DNA from: JAJCYL01 sp965206015
GTDB taxonomy: Bacteria > Bacteroidota > Bacteroidia > Cytophagales > Cyclobacteriaceae
DNA: 64,000 nucleotides
Assembly (NCBI GenBank): GCA_965206015.1
Contig: CBDBIW010000008.1
Span: 1 to 64,000, forward strand
Reading direction: 5' to 3'
Of the stretch, positions 35,191 through 45,086 are shown piece after piece. Position 1 is the stretch's first letter; every line of letters begins with the position of its first letter. The translations under genes were made by a program, and so were the position numbers. The notes under the pieces were generated by a model, which saw only the letters and a program-made list of their open reading frames with translations, ran no database searches and was not told the origin of the DNA.

Positions 35191-35454
35191 CTACTGTTCG
35201 GGGCAATAGGTAACCACGAAATTGCCATCCACAAAATTGTCGTTATCCAATTCTCCAACTATTCTACCAGTTACGGATCCGCCATCAGCCGCATCAATCG
35301 TTTGTATTTCCAATGTCCCGTCAGCGGCGATTATGAAGTTCGAGTTTCCTTCAGGGTCAAATAAGGTGACTGATTGTGAGCCGTCTAATTCATAAACTCC
35401 AACTTCGCTGGGAACACTAAAAAATACTGTTAATCCTTCCAGGGAGAATTCGTT
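35191..35454 (-). pseudogene. C-terminal fragment of a secreted or surface protein
   Basis: A minus-strand frame with no start codon reads SLEGLTVFFSVPSEVGVYEL, then FDPEGNSNFIIAADGTLEIQ and ELDNDNFVDGNFVVTYC, and ends at a stop near 35191. The beta-rich, glycine/aspartate-rich composition suits the C-terminal domain of a Bacteroidota lipoprotein. It breaks off at 35454-35460, where the TraG-like remnant begins on the other strand, so this is a deletion or insertion junction. Family not identified. Confidence 0.35.
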
Positions 35455-35455
35455 A

Positions 35456-36121
35456 CTGGATTATGAAAAGCAGATCCATGCACTAATTAATTTTAATGAT
35501 GATCAGCTAAATTCCAAAATAGAAAATGTCCGTAACGGTATGATGACAACTCTTGCAATTCAAAGTTTGGCCCAAAATGTTTTCGAGTATGGTACTGAGC
35601 TTGCAAGAGTAATCTAAGGTAGTTTATCTAATGTCATTTTTGGCCAAATCAATGATATGCAGACCCAGGAAGCATTCGGAAAAATGTTAGGTACTTACAA
35701 AATGGTTTTGCAAAATCCATCAATGGGATTAGGCAATAAAAATATGAATATCCAAACTACTCAATCCGTTGAGCATTATCTCAGGGTTGACGAGATCCCC
35801 ACATTGCCTCAAGGCTATTTCGCTGGAAAATTTGCTGAGGGAGACAATGTTAAGTTTATGGGACCTGTTGATATAGAAGATTATCTTGGCGATTTTGATG
35901 CAGCTAAGCACATTAAAATGCCTTTAGGACCCACAGTTAACAACCTGTTTAGAGATGGGGATATAAGTGAGGATCAAATACACAAGTACTATAAGGGTGA
36001 TAAAAAATCAGAGCAGCGTATAAATAAAAAATGCCTCAAATACGCCCAATCAGAATATCAGCGTATATTACAGGAATCAAACATGTTCCTTATGCAGGCA
36101 AGCGAAAAAGTAGAAGACTAA
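35456..36121 (+). pseudogene. C-terminal remnant of a TraG/VirD4-type conjugative coupling protein
   Basis: The frame runs from 35456 to 36121 with a single in-frame TAA at 35615-35617 and no N-terminal part. TTLAIQSLAQNVFEYGTELA, then SLSNVIFGQI, EAFGKML and LPQGYFAGKFAEGD match, from memory, the last part of the TraM-recognition/ATPase domain of Bacteroidota TraG-like proteins, which couple relaxosomes to the mating channel. The tail (about 36000-36121) is charged and helical. Walker motifs are missing with the N-terminal part. The first ATG after the stop is at 35657. It is a relic of an integrative conjugative element or plasmid. Confidence 0.55.
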
Positions 36122-36132
36122 TTAAGAAAATT

Positions 36133-36366
36133 ATGGAATCACTAAACAACGTAGAAATGAACACTCGATCAAGTATCATCTTAGCATTGCTTGAAGATCA
36201 CGACCTTCATGAAAGGCCAGATTTAGCGGAGTACCTCCAACTTTTGACAGATGTTTTCTATCTCTCCAGAGACAAATACATTGAGTTCGGGGATGATGAA
36301 ATGGCAGCCAAAGAAAGAGCTATGGATGACGTTAAATCTTATATTTTATCAGATAATGAAGAATGA
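36133..36366 (+). CDS. Small acidic protein of unknown function (77 residues), conjugative-element cargo
   Basis: The start at 36133 (MESLNNVEMNTRSS) follows the TraG-like remnant by 11 bp. The product is helical and acidic with no signal or membrane segment (IILALLEDHDLHERPD, FYLSRDKYIEFGDDE). It overlaps the next small frame by 4 bp (ATGA), so it belongs to the remnant's operon. It may be a small regulator or a T4SS-associated protein; no family recognised. Confidence 0.5.
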   Translation: MESLNNVEMNTRSSIILALLEDHDLHERPDLAEYLQLLTDVFYLSRDKYIEFGDDEMAAKERAMDDVKSYILSDNEE

Positions 36367-36479
36367 GCAAACTGAATAATTACGATAAGCTTCTAAACCA
36401 TATCAGAGATACTAATGATGATGACCACCTTGCGAATTTATTTCCAGGTGGTTTTGGTCAATTTACCATGAGAAGTTGA
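36363..36479 (+). pseudogene. Truncated 38-codon N terminus of a further conjugative-element gene
   Basis: The ATG overlaps the previous stop (ATGA) and the frame reads MSKLNNYDKLLNHIRDTND, then hits a stop at 36477. Its last third overlaps the 3' end of the tfoX-like frame on the other strand, so the join between mobile-element and resident DNA probably lies at about 36440-36475. The gene was cut off by that event. Confidence 0.45.
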
Positions 36480-36695
36480 CCCTGCGTTTTCATGTCTGGA
36501 TTGGTTGGACGGGTCAACTTTAAGGTAGACATCACCTGGCGAGCCAATGATACCAAACGTTTTATCTTCATGAAAAATACCATGACCACCAAACATTTTA
36601 CGGGTAGTAATGCCAGCAATGGGCTCCAATTTCTCAACAATCAGTTGTGATGATTGAGCCGACTGGCTGGTTAGCTTGTCACCTTTTATCCCCAT
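36438..36695 (-). CDS. TfoX N-terminal domain-like protein, C-terminally truncated
   Basis: An 85-residue protein with the TfoX_N signature: ITTRKMFGGHGIFHEDKTFGI and then GDVYLKVDPSNQSRHENAGS. In intact family members the chain continues about 20 residues past HGK with a PYW-like motif. Here it ends HGKLTKTTWK, in sequence shared with the mobile-element remnant. TfoX-type domains are linked to competence regulation in Proteobacteria, but small family members in Bacteroidota have no known role. It is 1 bp after the SMP-30 stop end of the neighbouring same-strand gene region and is transcribed away from it towards lower coordinates. Confidence 0.65.
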   Translation of the reverse strand: MGIKGDKLTSQSAQSSQLIVEKLEPIAGITTRKMFGGHGIFHEDKTFGIIGSPGDVYLKVDPSNQSRHENAGSTSHGKLTKTTWK

Positions 36696-36696
36696 A

Positions 36697-37731
36697 TTAA
36701 ATAAGTTTTACCTTCAGCAAATACATATCAGCAGTCATGTAAAGTGTTTTTTGCCCGGCATCCAGCGCACAATTTGAAGTGGCTTCTCCTGTTTCTATTA
36801 TACCCAAAAGTTTTGCCTCCGGTGTAAAAACAAAGACTCCTCCTGGTCCGGTAGCGAAGATGATACCGTCATTATTTACCTTCAAACCGTCCGGCAGTCC
36901 TTTTTTTGTAGTAACCTGACCAGTGGCATCGTAAAATATTCGCCCGTTTGAAATCGATCCATCATCCATAACATCATAGGCCATCCAAATAGCCTTTTCA
37001 GGGTCAGAATTGGCGACATATAATGTCTTTTCATCAGGTGAGAATGCAATCCCATTTGGTCTAGACAATTGATCTGTTAGTAAAGAGGCTTCTCCGTTCT
37101 TTCCCAGTCTATAAACTCCCTGAAACGGGATTTGCTTATTCGGATCATCAAGTAATTGCTCCAGGCCATATGGGGGATCTGTAAAATACAAGTCCCCATT
37201 GCTGTGGAAAGCGGCATCATTGGGACTATTTAACCTTTTGCCTTGATAGTTATCCACCAGAGTTAAAAAATCAGATTTTGGTTCAGCCATTTGGGCGTTC
37301 ATAATTGCCAGCCTTTGGTCACCATGCTGGCAAAGAACCAATTGTCCCTCATTGTTGATCAACAATCCATTCGATCCTGGCTCGCCTCCACGGGACTTCT
37401 CACCGGTATATCCTGAAGGATCCAGGTAAATGGAGGTTCCTTCACCGTCTTTCCACTTGTAAACTCGATTTGGAGGTATATCTGAAAATAGCAAATATTG
37501 ACCCTGGTTAACCCAAAGTGGTCCTTCGGTCCAATCAAAACCCTCATCCAATATTTCGATGTTTGCTTCCGTGGGTATAACACCGTCAATCTGATTGTCC
37601 AACCTCAGGATATTACCAATTTTTTTAAGTGAAACAACCGATTCCTCTTTATTCTTATTTTCATCGTTCTTCTTCTGTTCTGTACAACCAATGGAGATCA
37701 CAACTATAAGGGTTAATAATTTTTGCCACAT
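36697..37731 (-). CDS. SMP-30/gluconolactonase-like lipoprotein
   Basis: The start at 37731 (MWQKLLTLIVVISIGC) gives a lipoprotein signal with lipobox ISIGC; an ATG nine codons upstream lacks this. The product is 344 residues. The six-bladed propeller shows the family's metal-site blocks: WTEGPLW near residue 66, LNSPNDAAFHSNGDLYFTDP near 175 and RPNGIAFSPDEKTLYVANSD near 220. Such enzymes hydrolyse sugar lactones, as in calcium-dependent gluconolactonases. The mature protein should be lipid-anchored outside the cytoplasm. The tfoX-like gene follows 1 bp downstream, so the two are likely co-transcribed. Confidence 0.9.
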   Translation of the reverse strand: MWQKLLTLIVVISIGCTEQKKNDENKNKEESVVSLKKIGNILRLDNQIDGVIPTEANIEILDEGFDWTEGPLWVNQGQYLLFSDIPPNRVYKWKDGEGTSIYLDPSGYTGEKSRGGEPGSNGLLINNEGQLVLCQHGDQRLAIMNAQMAEPKSDFLTLVDNYQGKRLNSPNDAAFHSNGDLYFTDPPYGLEQLLDDPNKQIPFQGVYRLGKNGEASLLTDQLSRPNGIAFSPDEKTLYVANSDPEKAIWMAYDVMDDGSISNGRIFYDATGQVTTKKGLPDGLKVNNDGIIFATGPGGVFVFTPEAKLLGIIETGEATSNCALDAGQKTLYMTADMYLLKVKLI

Positions 37732-37856
37732 AGAATTATCGTTTAGCTCAAGATACATTCAAATCGATCTCAGTTCAAGCAATTTCTAACCATCCATAAA
37801 TTATGTCAAATAGGACATTTGAAAATTATTTAACCTTGCGGTCAGATTATTGATTT

Positions 37857-39719
37857 ATGAGATTATTATTGACAAGTCTATTTATTTTAATTGTAAGCAT
37901 CAATATCAATGCACAAACTGATCGTTGGCAGCAGCGAGTGGAGTATAAGATGGCTATTGATTTCGATGTTTCTAAGCATCAATTCACAGGTGAACAAACG
38001 ATTGTCTACTACAATAATTCTCCTGATACTCTGAATAAGGTGTTTTATCACCTCTATTTTAATGCTTTTCAACCCGGCAGCATGATGGATGTTCGATCTA
38101 GAACGGTTCCAGATCCCGATAGTAGAATAAGAGACCAGATAGCCTATTTGGATGAAAGTCAAATAGGCTATCACAAAATTATCTTACTGAAGCAAAACGG
38201 GAAAAATCTAAAGTATCACATTGAAGGTACGGTCGTTGAAGTCCAACTCGAAAAACCAATTCTGCCGGGTAAAAAATCTACCTTCGAAATGCAATTTGAA
38301 AGTCAGGTACCGGTTCAAATTCGGAGAAGCGGCAGGGATAACAAAGAGGGAATCGATTATTCAATGGCCCAATGGTATCCGAAAATGGCAGAATATGATT
38401 ACGAAGGCTGGCATGCAAACCCGTACGTAGCCAGAGAATTTTATGGAATCTGGGGAGACTTCGAAGTGAACATTTCTTTGGACAGCAACTACGTGATTGC
38501 TGCTACGGGCTACTTGCAAAATCCTGAGTCTATAGGGCATGGCTATCCAAGTAGTCAAAAGGTGGATCGGAAAAACAAGCAGAAACTTACTTGGCAATGG
38601 AAAGCGGAAAAAGTTCATGATTTTGTCTGGACAGCCGATCGGGACTATGTGCATGATATCGTTCAAGTCCCTGATGGCCCTGAACTTCACTTCTTTTATC
38701 AAAAAGATACTTTGGTGGAAAATTGGAAAGACCTGCAACCATTGGCTATTAAGGCCTTCCAGTTTATGAATTATACATTCGGAAAGTATCCTTATGATAA
38801 ATATTCAGTGATTCAGGGTGGAGATGGTGGAATGGAATACCCTATGGCTACACTAGTGACAGGGCACCGAAACTTGAGCGGCTTAGTAAGTGTCACGGTG
38901 CATGAAGCCCTCCATAGCTGGTATCAAATGATTTTAGGCACCAATGAGAGCCTCTATCCTTGGATGGATGAGGGATTTACTTCATTCGCGTCAGCTATCA
39001 CAAAACATCATATTTATGATAAGAAAAGTATAGTACACCCTTTGGCCGGCAGTTATGCCAGCTACTTCGCTTTAGTGAAAAGTGGCAAAGAAGAACCCCT
39101 GAGCACCCATTCTGATCATTATCAATCCAACGCAGCCTATGGAGCAGCTGCATATTCCAAAGGGGCAATTTCATTGAATCAACTCTGCTATATTTTGGGC
39201 AAAACAACTTTCTACAGTGCTTTGAAAAGATATTATAACGAATGGAAATTTAAACATCCCAACATAACTGACTTTAAGAGGATAATGGAAAAACAATCGG
39301 GCTTGGAATTAGACTGGTATTTCGAATATTTCATCAATGGCACCCATTCAATTGATTATGGGATAAAGGCTGTTCAAAGCAAAGGTGGCGAAACGGAGGT
39401 ATTAATAGAAAAAATTGGAGGAATGCCAATGCCAGTTGAGCTATTCGTGGAATACGAAAGTGGGCAAAAGGAAATATTTTATATCCCTCAATCAGTAATG
39501 AGAGGGGAGAAATCTCAAGAGATAATGGACTTCAACTGGACGACATACTCCGACTGGCCCTGGACTCATCCTTATTACACCCTTACCATTCCAACCAATA
39601 TGAGTGACATCAAACACATAGAGATTGATGCCACTCAAAGGATGGCGGATATCGACCGGACGAACAATATCTTTCCATTTGCCATTGACACCGGAATAAC
39701 GGGGAAGCAAAAAGAGTAG
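37857..39719 (+). CDS. M1 family zinc aminopeptidase-like metallopeptidase, exported
   Basis: A 620-residue protein with a signal peptide (LLTSLFILIVSININAQ). The zinc motif VHEALHSWYQ (HExxH) near residue 348 is followed 18 residues later by the Glu ligand in WMDEGFTSFASA. GGDGGMEYPMATLV replaces the canonical GAMEN exopeptidase motif, as in many Bacteroidota M1 proteins. The C-terminal part has further helical sequence. It should work in the periplasm or outside. The glycosyltransferase gene starts 3 bp after its stop. Confidence 0.93.
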   Translation: MRLLLTSLFILIVSININAQTDRWQQRVEYKMAIDFDVSKHQFTGEQTIVYYNNSPDTLNKVFYHLYFNAFQPGSMMDVRSRTVPDPDSRIRDQIAYLDESQIGYHKIILLKQNGKNLKYHIEGTVVEVQLEKPILPGKKSTFEMQFESQVPVQIRRSGRDNKEGIDYSMAQWYPKMAEYDYEGWHANPYVAREFYGIWGDFEVNISLDSNYVIAATGYLQNPESIGHGYPSSQKVDRKNKQKLTWQWKAEKVHDFVWTADRDYVHDIVQVPDGPELHFFYQKDTLVENWKDLQPLAIKAFQFMNYTFGKYPYDKYSVIQGGDGGMEYPMATLVTGHRNLSGLVSVTVHEALHSWYQMILGTNESLYPWMDEGFTSFASAITKHHIYDKKSIVHPLAGSYASYFALVKSGKEEPLSTHSDHYQSNAAYGAAAYSKGAISLNQLCYILGKTTFYSALKRYYNEWKFKHPNITDFKRIMEKQSGLELDWYFEYFINGTHSIDYGIKAVQSKGGETEVLIEKIGGMPMPVELFVEYESGQKEIFYIPQSVMRGEKSQEIMDFNWTTYSDWPWTHPYYTLTIPTNMSDIKHIEIDATQRMADIDRTNNIFPFAIDTGITGKQKE

Positions 39720-39722
39720 CAT

Positions 39723-40715
39723 TTGAAAATTCTTATTGCTCATCAAGCCAAGATTCCTGTTACTACTTATGGGGGTACGGAAAGAATTATTTGGTGGTTG
39801 GGAAAGGAATTGGTGAGACTCGGTCATCAGGTGACCTACCTTGTTAAGCAAGGCTCAACTTGTTCATTTGCTAACATTCTTATTATCAATTCAGAAAAAA
39901 TTCTCAACGATCAAATTCCTAAAGAAATGGATTTGATTCATTGCTTCTTTCAACCAAAGGAACTTGCAGATAAGCCGTATTTGGTGACCAACCAGGGAAA
40001 TGTTCCTGATCACGACAAATTAAAACCTCTGGATCACAATACAGTTTTTGTCTCTCAAAATCATGCTCAGAGACACCAGGCAGAATGCTTTGTTTACAAT
40101 GGAATCGACATTGAGGACTATGGTAATCCTGAGCTCACTGTAAAACGCAACTATTTTCATTTTTTAGCAAAGGCGAGTTGGAAAGCAAAAAATCTGAATG
40201 GAGCAATAAATATTACCCGCTCCACCAATCAAACAATTCATGTCATTGGTGGTAACAGGCTAAGTTCCAAAATCAAACTGGCATATAGGTCAGATCCCCG
40301 CATTAAATTTCATGGGATGATTGGGGGTTCTCAAAAGAATCTTATCTTGAACCACTCTAAGGGGCTGATATTTCCTGTCGTGTGGAACGAACCATTTGGC
40401 ATTGCGATGATCGAAAGTCTCTATTTTGGATGTCCCGTCTTTGGTACACCTTACGGTTCTTTACCTGAAATCATAAATGAAGCAGTAGGTTTTTTATCAA
40501 ACTCCTATAGAGAACTTTCTGATTCACTCATAGGTAGTAACTATTCAGTCAATGATTGTCACAATCATGTCTTACAAAAGTTTACCACCAAGATAATGGT
40601 CAACAATTATCTGGAATTGTATGAGAAAGTACTTTCTGGAGAAAAGCTCAACCAAGTTCAACCCTCTGCCGGGAATACTTTTAATGAGGATATTGACTGC
40701 CAAATAGCACAATAG
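39723..40715 (+). CDS. GT4-family glycosyltransferase (TTG start)
   Basis: A 330-residue GT-B enzyme. The start is a TTG at 39723, three bases after the M1 stop, giving LKILIAHQAKIPVTTYGGTER, a normal GT4 opening with the GGTE loop. The C-terminal nucleotide-sugar site is WNEPFGIAMIESLYFGCPVFG (E-x7-E region, near residue 222). Donor and acceptor are unknown. The last 20 residues (after EKVLSGEKLN) run into the region shared with a decayed gene on the other strand, so the natural C terminus may have been altered. Confidence 0.85.
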   Translation: MKILIAHQAKIPVTTYGGTERIIWWLGKELVRLGHQVTYLVKQGSTCSFANILIINSEKILNDQIPKEMDLIHCFFQPKELADKPYLVTNQGNVPDHDKLKPLDHNTVFVSQNHAQRHQAECFVYNGIDIEDYGNPELTVKRNYFHFLAKASWKAKNLNGAINITRSTNQTIHVIGGNRLSSKIKLAYRSDPRIKFHGMIGGSQKNLILNHSKGLIFPVVWNEPFGIAMIESLYFGCPVFGTPYGSLPEIINEAVGFLSNSYRELSDSLIGSNYSVNDCHNHVLQKFTTKIMVNNYLELYEKVLSGEKLNQVQPSAGNTFNEDIDCQIAQ

Positions 40716-40997
40716 GAAGTGGACAATTGTTGCAATAGCAAAGCTTTGAGCACTTAGGCTAATACATAAAATGATTACTCCATGAATTCCAATAGTTCCA
40801 ACAGCCAAGTAGAATACCCCAGGTTCTACTTCTATAATTCTGGTAATTACAGAATTGGCACCATTGCTGGCAAGAAAAAGGAGCAATAAGAAGTTGCCCA
40901 GCATAGCACTTCCAGACAATTGTTTTATAGCAGGACTTGCGCCACCAAAAGAACGATAGTGGTCAACCATAGTATTTCCGGCGGGAAAGAGAACCAT
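40700..40997 (-). pseudogene. Fragment of a DUF819-like membrane protein
   Basis: The minus-strand frame has alternating hydrophobic helices: SAMLGNFLLLLFLASNGAN, FYLAVGTIGIHGVIILCIS and QSFAIATIVHFLLCYLAVN. The order resembles the middle of DUF819 (YjcL-like) proteins, where GNxLLFLFLAxxGA precedes a HG segment. Both the N-terminal and C-terminal parts are missing. The downstream end runs into the glycosyltransferase 3' end, and the other end meets the caspase remnant at about 41000-41040. No function is expected. Confidence 0.4.
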
Positions 40998-41040
40998 TCA
41001 GCAAGCAAACCAGCAAACCACAACGAGCCAAAAGTTATCG

Positions 41041-41520
41041 ATGCCGCCTGATGCCGGACAGGATTCACTGGGTGATTATCTGGCTAATACCTCCATTCTT
41101 GAAATTGTTGAAAGTATTAAGATCCAACATACTCTACTGGTAGCAGACTTATGCTGTTCAGGGTCACTTTTTGCTGACAGTAGAAGAGGAGGCTATTACG
41201 ACAAAGTAGATAGATTTAAGTCACGCTGGGGTTTGGTGTCTGGTCGCCTGGAGGCAGTCTCAGATTGTGAAATCGGTACAAATGGCCCATTTTCATTAGT
41301 GCTACTCAATTTTCTTAGAGACGCAGAAAAAGCAGAATTTGCAGTAAGTGAATTAATCCAATATGTTAAAATTCACGTTTCGGAAGTTTCCGACCAAACT
41401 TCAATTGGTAATCCAATACCGCGCAACGGTATTAATCCATTGAGGATGAAGGGAGACGAAGGAGGAGAGTTCGTCTTTAGAAGGTTCGGGGTAATGAATG
41501 ATAACTACAAGATTGGTTGA
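41041..41520 (+). pseudogene. Caspase-family (peptidase C14) fragment lacking its N terminus
   Basis: The frame opens with PPDAGQDSLGDYLANTSI, which in intact members follows the catalytic-His (HG) block. LLVADLCCSGSLFADSRRG carries the catalytic cysteine (CCSGS) near residue 38. SRWGLVSGRLEAVSDCEIG and, at the C terminus, GGEFVFRRFG complete the p10-like part. The histidine half is missing and there is no start signal; the upstream DNA belongs to the DUF819-like fragment. Bacterial caspase-like proteins often act as effectors or processing proteases. This copy should be inactive. Confidence 0.7.
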
Positions 41521-41603
41521 TGATTTTTGGTTGTATAATCAATCAAAACAGTCAGGGTATACTTTGGACTGGAGCTATAATGTGCCTGCCTATAATTAAT
41601 TAC

Positions 41604-44600
41604 CTAATAATCCTGCCCTTCAATCCATGGAGCACCAATACCCCGGAGTTCACGTTCAATACTTGGTAGAACAGAATCCGTAATCTGCTTGAGTGAAGAT
41701 TTTATCCCGGTTAACTGCTTTTTGCCTATATCAATACTCTCCTTATGCATTGGTGTAGGTCCATAAGTATTGCTCAATGCTCTGAAGCCCACAAACATCC
41801 TGTTTCTAGGTGTCGGATTAGATTTCTCGCCTACCTCCTTTTTAGCAGGATTACCATTCATCTGTTTATCCAGCTCTAACAGTTTCTGTTTTGCCGCATA
41901 AATTTTACCAACCAATTCATTTGAACTCTTATTCGCCCTGGACAGTGATTTCTGCATGGCATTTACTTTTTTCAAACTATTCTCCAAAACTGTAGAAACG
42001 GCTTTCACATCTTGCTGAAATCCTTCCAGGTCAGTTCTAAAAGCGGCAATTTCCTGATAGGAAGCACCTTTTAATGCACCTTCTTCTCTTAACGGAACCA
42101 CATTGAAATTTTGAGGTCCTGCCAAGTCTGTTACCACACCGTCAACCACTTTAGACAGGGTAACCGAATAAGTTCCTGGTGTGGCTTTCACAGTTGTGAA
42201 TCTTCTAAAAAATCCACCAGAAGCAGGTTGTTCTTCCAAAGTGATACCATCTTTTGAAGAATGTGTCAAGCTCCAGCTAACCCTGTTCATCCCCTTTGAA
42301 TTTGAACCGTCAACCTGGTTGACCACATTCCCTGAAGCATCCTTGATAGTAAGGACGATTTTTGGATTTTCTTGCAGCTTTTCAGCTTCTACTGCATCCC
42401 AACCTGGAAAAGGCACATTGTTTTTACCCTTTTCACTGGCTTTCCTGATCGCCTTGAGGCTTTTCAACTCGTCTTTTAAGTAATAGGTAAATGTTGCCCC
42501 ATATGGAGGGTTTTCAGCAGTATAATATGCCGCTCCCATGTCACCGTCAATAGATCTTTCTTTGTACCATAGTGCATCCTTGGTAGTAAATAATTGTGCC
42601 TTCTGATTCAAAGATTGGGTCGAAATTTCACGTAAAGGAGTAATATCATCCAATATGTAGAAACTTCGTCCAAATGAAGCACCAACAAGGTCATTTTCTC
42701 TCCTTTGAATAGTAATGTCTCTGAAGGAGATTGTTGGTACCCCACCAGTCAGTTTGATCCATTTTGAGCCTCCGTCGATAGTAAAGTAAATACCCCATTC
42801 AGTAGCTGCAAACAACAAGTCTTTCTTTACATGGTCCTGAACCAATCTCCACATTAAAGTTCTGTCAGGAATATTTCCTCTAATAGAAGTCCACGAACGG
42901 CCTTTGTCGGTACTCTTGATCAAATATGGTGTGAAGTCTCCATATTTATGATTATCCAAAGCTGCATAAACGGTACCGGCATCGTGAAGATCGGCTCTGA
43001 TATCATTTACAAAAGCGGTAGCTGGAAGTCCTTTAATACTACCTATTTCAATCCTCCTCCAGGATTGGCCATCGTTTTCACTCACTTGTATAATTCCGTC
43101 ATCAGTACCGGCATAGATCAAACCAGCCTGTTGTGGAGATTCGGACAAGGATGTTATAGAACTGTAGTTAGACATTGCTCCAATATCCCAAGGGTTGTCC
43201 CAACTTTGTTGGCCTCCCATAATAGGTAATTTGATACGCTCCTGCTGACGAGTGAGGTCTTCCGATATTGGAGTCCAGCTATCTCCACGATTGTCGGATT
43301 TCCACACCCGACTTGATGCGAAATATATGCTGGCAGGATTGTGAGGGCTTACAATAATCGGTGCATCCCAATTATATCTTTCGTAGTCCTCACCTTCGCG
43401 AGGCTGAGGCTGAATAAAGATAGTTTCTCCATTTACACGGTCGATGCGATGTAAGCCACCCTGCTGACTCTCAGCGTAGGTTATCTTGGGATTACCTGGT
43501 TCCGTCGCTGACTGATGGCCGTCAGCACCTAGCGTCTTAATCCAATCAGCACTTCTGATGCCATGTTCAGTATCCGTCCTTGAAGGACCGCCATGTGAAC
43601 CATTATCTTGTGTACCACCAAACACCCAGTAAAATGGCCTGGCATCGTCTACAGCTACTTTGTAGTACTGTGTAATGGCCATATTATTGATATACCTCCA
43701 ATTTTCTGCGAGATCGAAACTCTCCCAGATACCAGCATCAGTTCCTACCAGCAGATAATCTGGGTCGTCAGCCCTAAACGCAATCGAGTGATTGTCTGAG
43801 TGCTTTTCGTCCTCTTTAAGCCTTCTAAAAGTTTTACCGTGATCATCAGAAACCTGGATTCGTACATCCATCAGATATAATCTCCCCTCCTGGTGAGGGG
43901 AGGCATACAATTCCTGGTAATAGTGTGGACCAGTTGCCCCTGAAACTGCATCAGATTGTTTAACCCATGACTTGCCACGATTGGAAGACATAAAAAGTCC
44001 TCCGGTTTTTCTATCTAACTCAATATCTGCATAAACTACATCCGGGTTAAACGGTGAGATAGCAAGGCCGATCTTACCAAGATTGGATTTTGGTATGCCA
44101 TCGGTTAGTTTTTCCCAGGTTTCACCACCGTCAGTACTGCGATGCAGTCCGGATCCGGGGCCTCCGCCCATGTAAGCCGCTACTGTACGGTGGCGTTGCC
44201 AGGTGGCAGCATATAACCAATTAGGGTTTCTGGGATCTATTACCAAATCTGTAACTCCTACCCATTGGGTATCACCCAATGTTTGTTTCCAGGTCTTTCC
44301 ACCGTCGATAGACTTGTAGAGACCTCTTTCTCCTCCACTACTCCACAAGGGCCCTTGTGCAGCCACCCAAATAATATCTGAATTTTCGGGGTGTACAATG
44401 ATTTTTGAAATATGTTCTGATAGCTTGAGACCCATATTCTTCCAAGTCTTACCATCATCTTCACTTCTATATACACCATCGCCAAATCCCATGTGACGGC
44501 CACCGACATTTCGCCCGTGCCTAACCAAATGGTATGAGGATTATTTGAATCAATGGTGATACATCCTGTAGAATAGGAAGATTGGTCATCAAAAATTGGA

Positions 44601-44842
44601 TCCCAGGTAACTCCAGCATTTTTAGTCTTCCACACTCCACCCGAGGCAACAGCAACATACCATATGTTGTCATCTTCCGGATGAATGGCGATATCAGCAA
44701 TACGCCCCGACACCATTGCCGGTCCAATACTTCGGAGTTTTAAACCTTTAAAAGTTGATTCATTAAGAGGTGAATCTTGTGCCTGGCTATATTGCAATGC
44801 AACAAACAGACCTACGACCACCGGTAGAATTTTTCGTATCAT
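41604..44842 (-). pseudogene. VPS10/sortilin-type beta-propeller protein with one frameshift
   Basis: Two overlapping frames make one protein of about 1080 residues: 44258-44842 (signal peptide MIRKILPVVVGLFVALQYSQA, then LRSIGPAMVSGRIADIAIHP and SGGVWKTKNAGVTW) and 41604-44528 (from GDGVYRSEDDGKTW on). The switch is at a run of A on the coding strand near 44509-44511: GGCGAAATGTCGG where one more A would restore GENVGGRHMGFGDGVY. BNR-type repeats (YRSxDxGKTW) recur through two propellers, followed by an Ig-like segment and a C-terminal helical region. The intact paralogue is at 54735-57902. A sequencing error in the homopolymer cannot be excluded. Function in this large exported family is unknown. 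Confidence 0.85.
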
Positions 44843-45086
44843 CTCAGTTTAGGTTGTTTTAGAGCCTGCCAACCTAGTGTTTTTATTGACAAGTTGGAAT
44901 GTAAATTACGTTAACAGCTTATTCCTTACTTTTTCGGGACATTTTACAGGTTAATCTGTGCATTGATTCACCGAAGGCGAACTACCTATGGAACTTTGAG
45001 TCATATTTAGATGTATGAATGTTAAGAAATGGCGATAAATTGGAAGATTATAAGTTTCATTACTTCCGAGCACTCTTGAATTTGAA

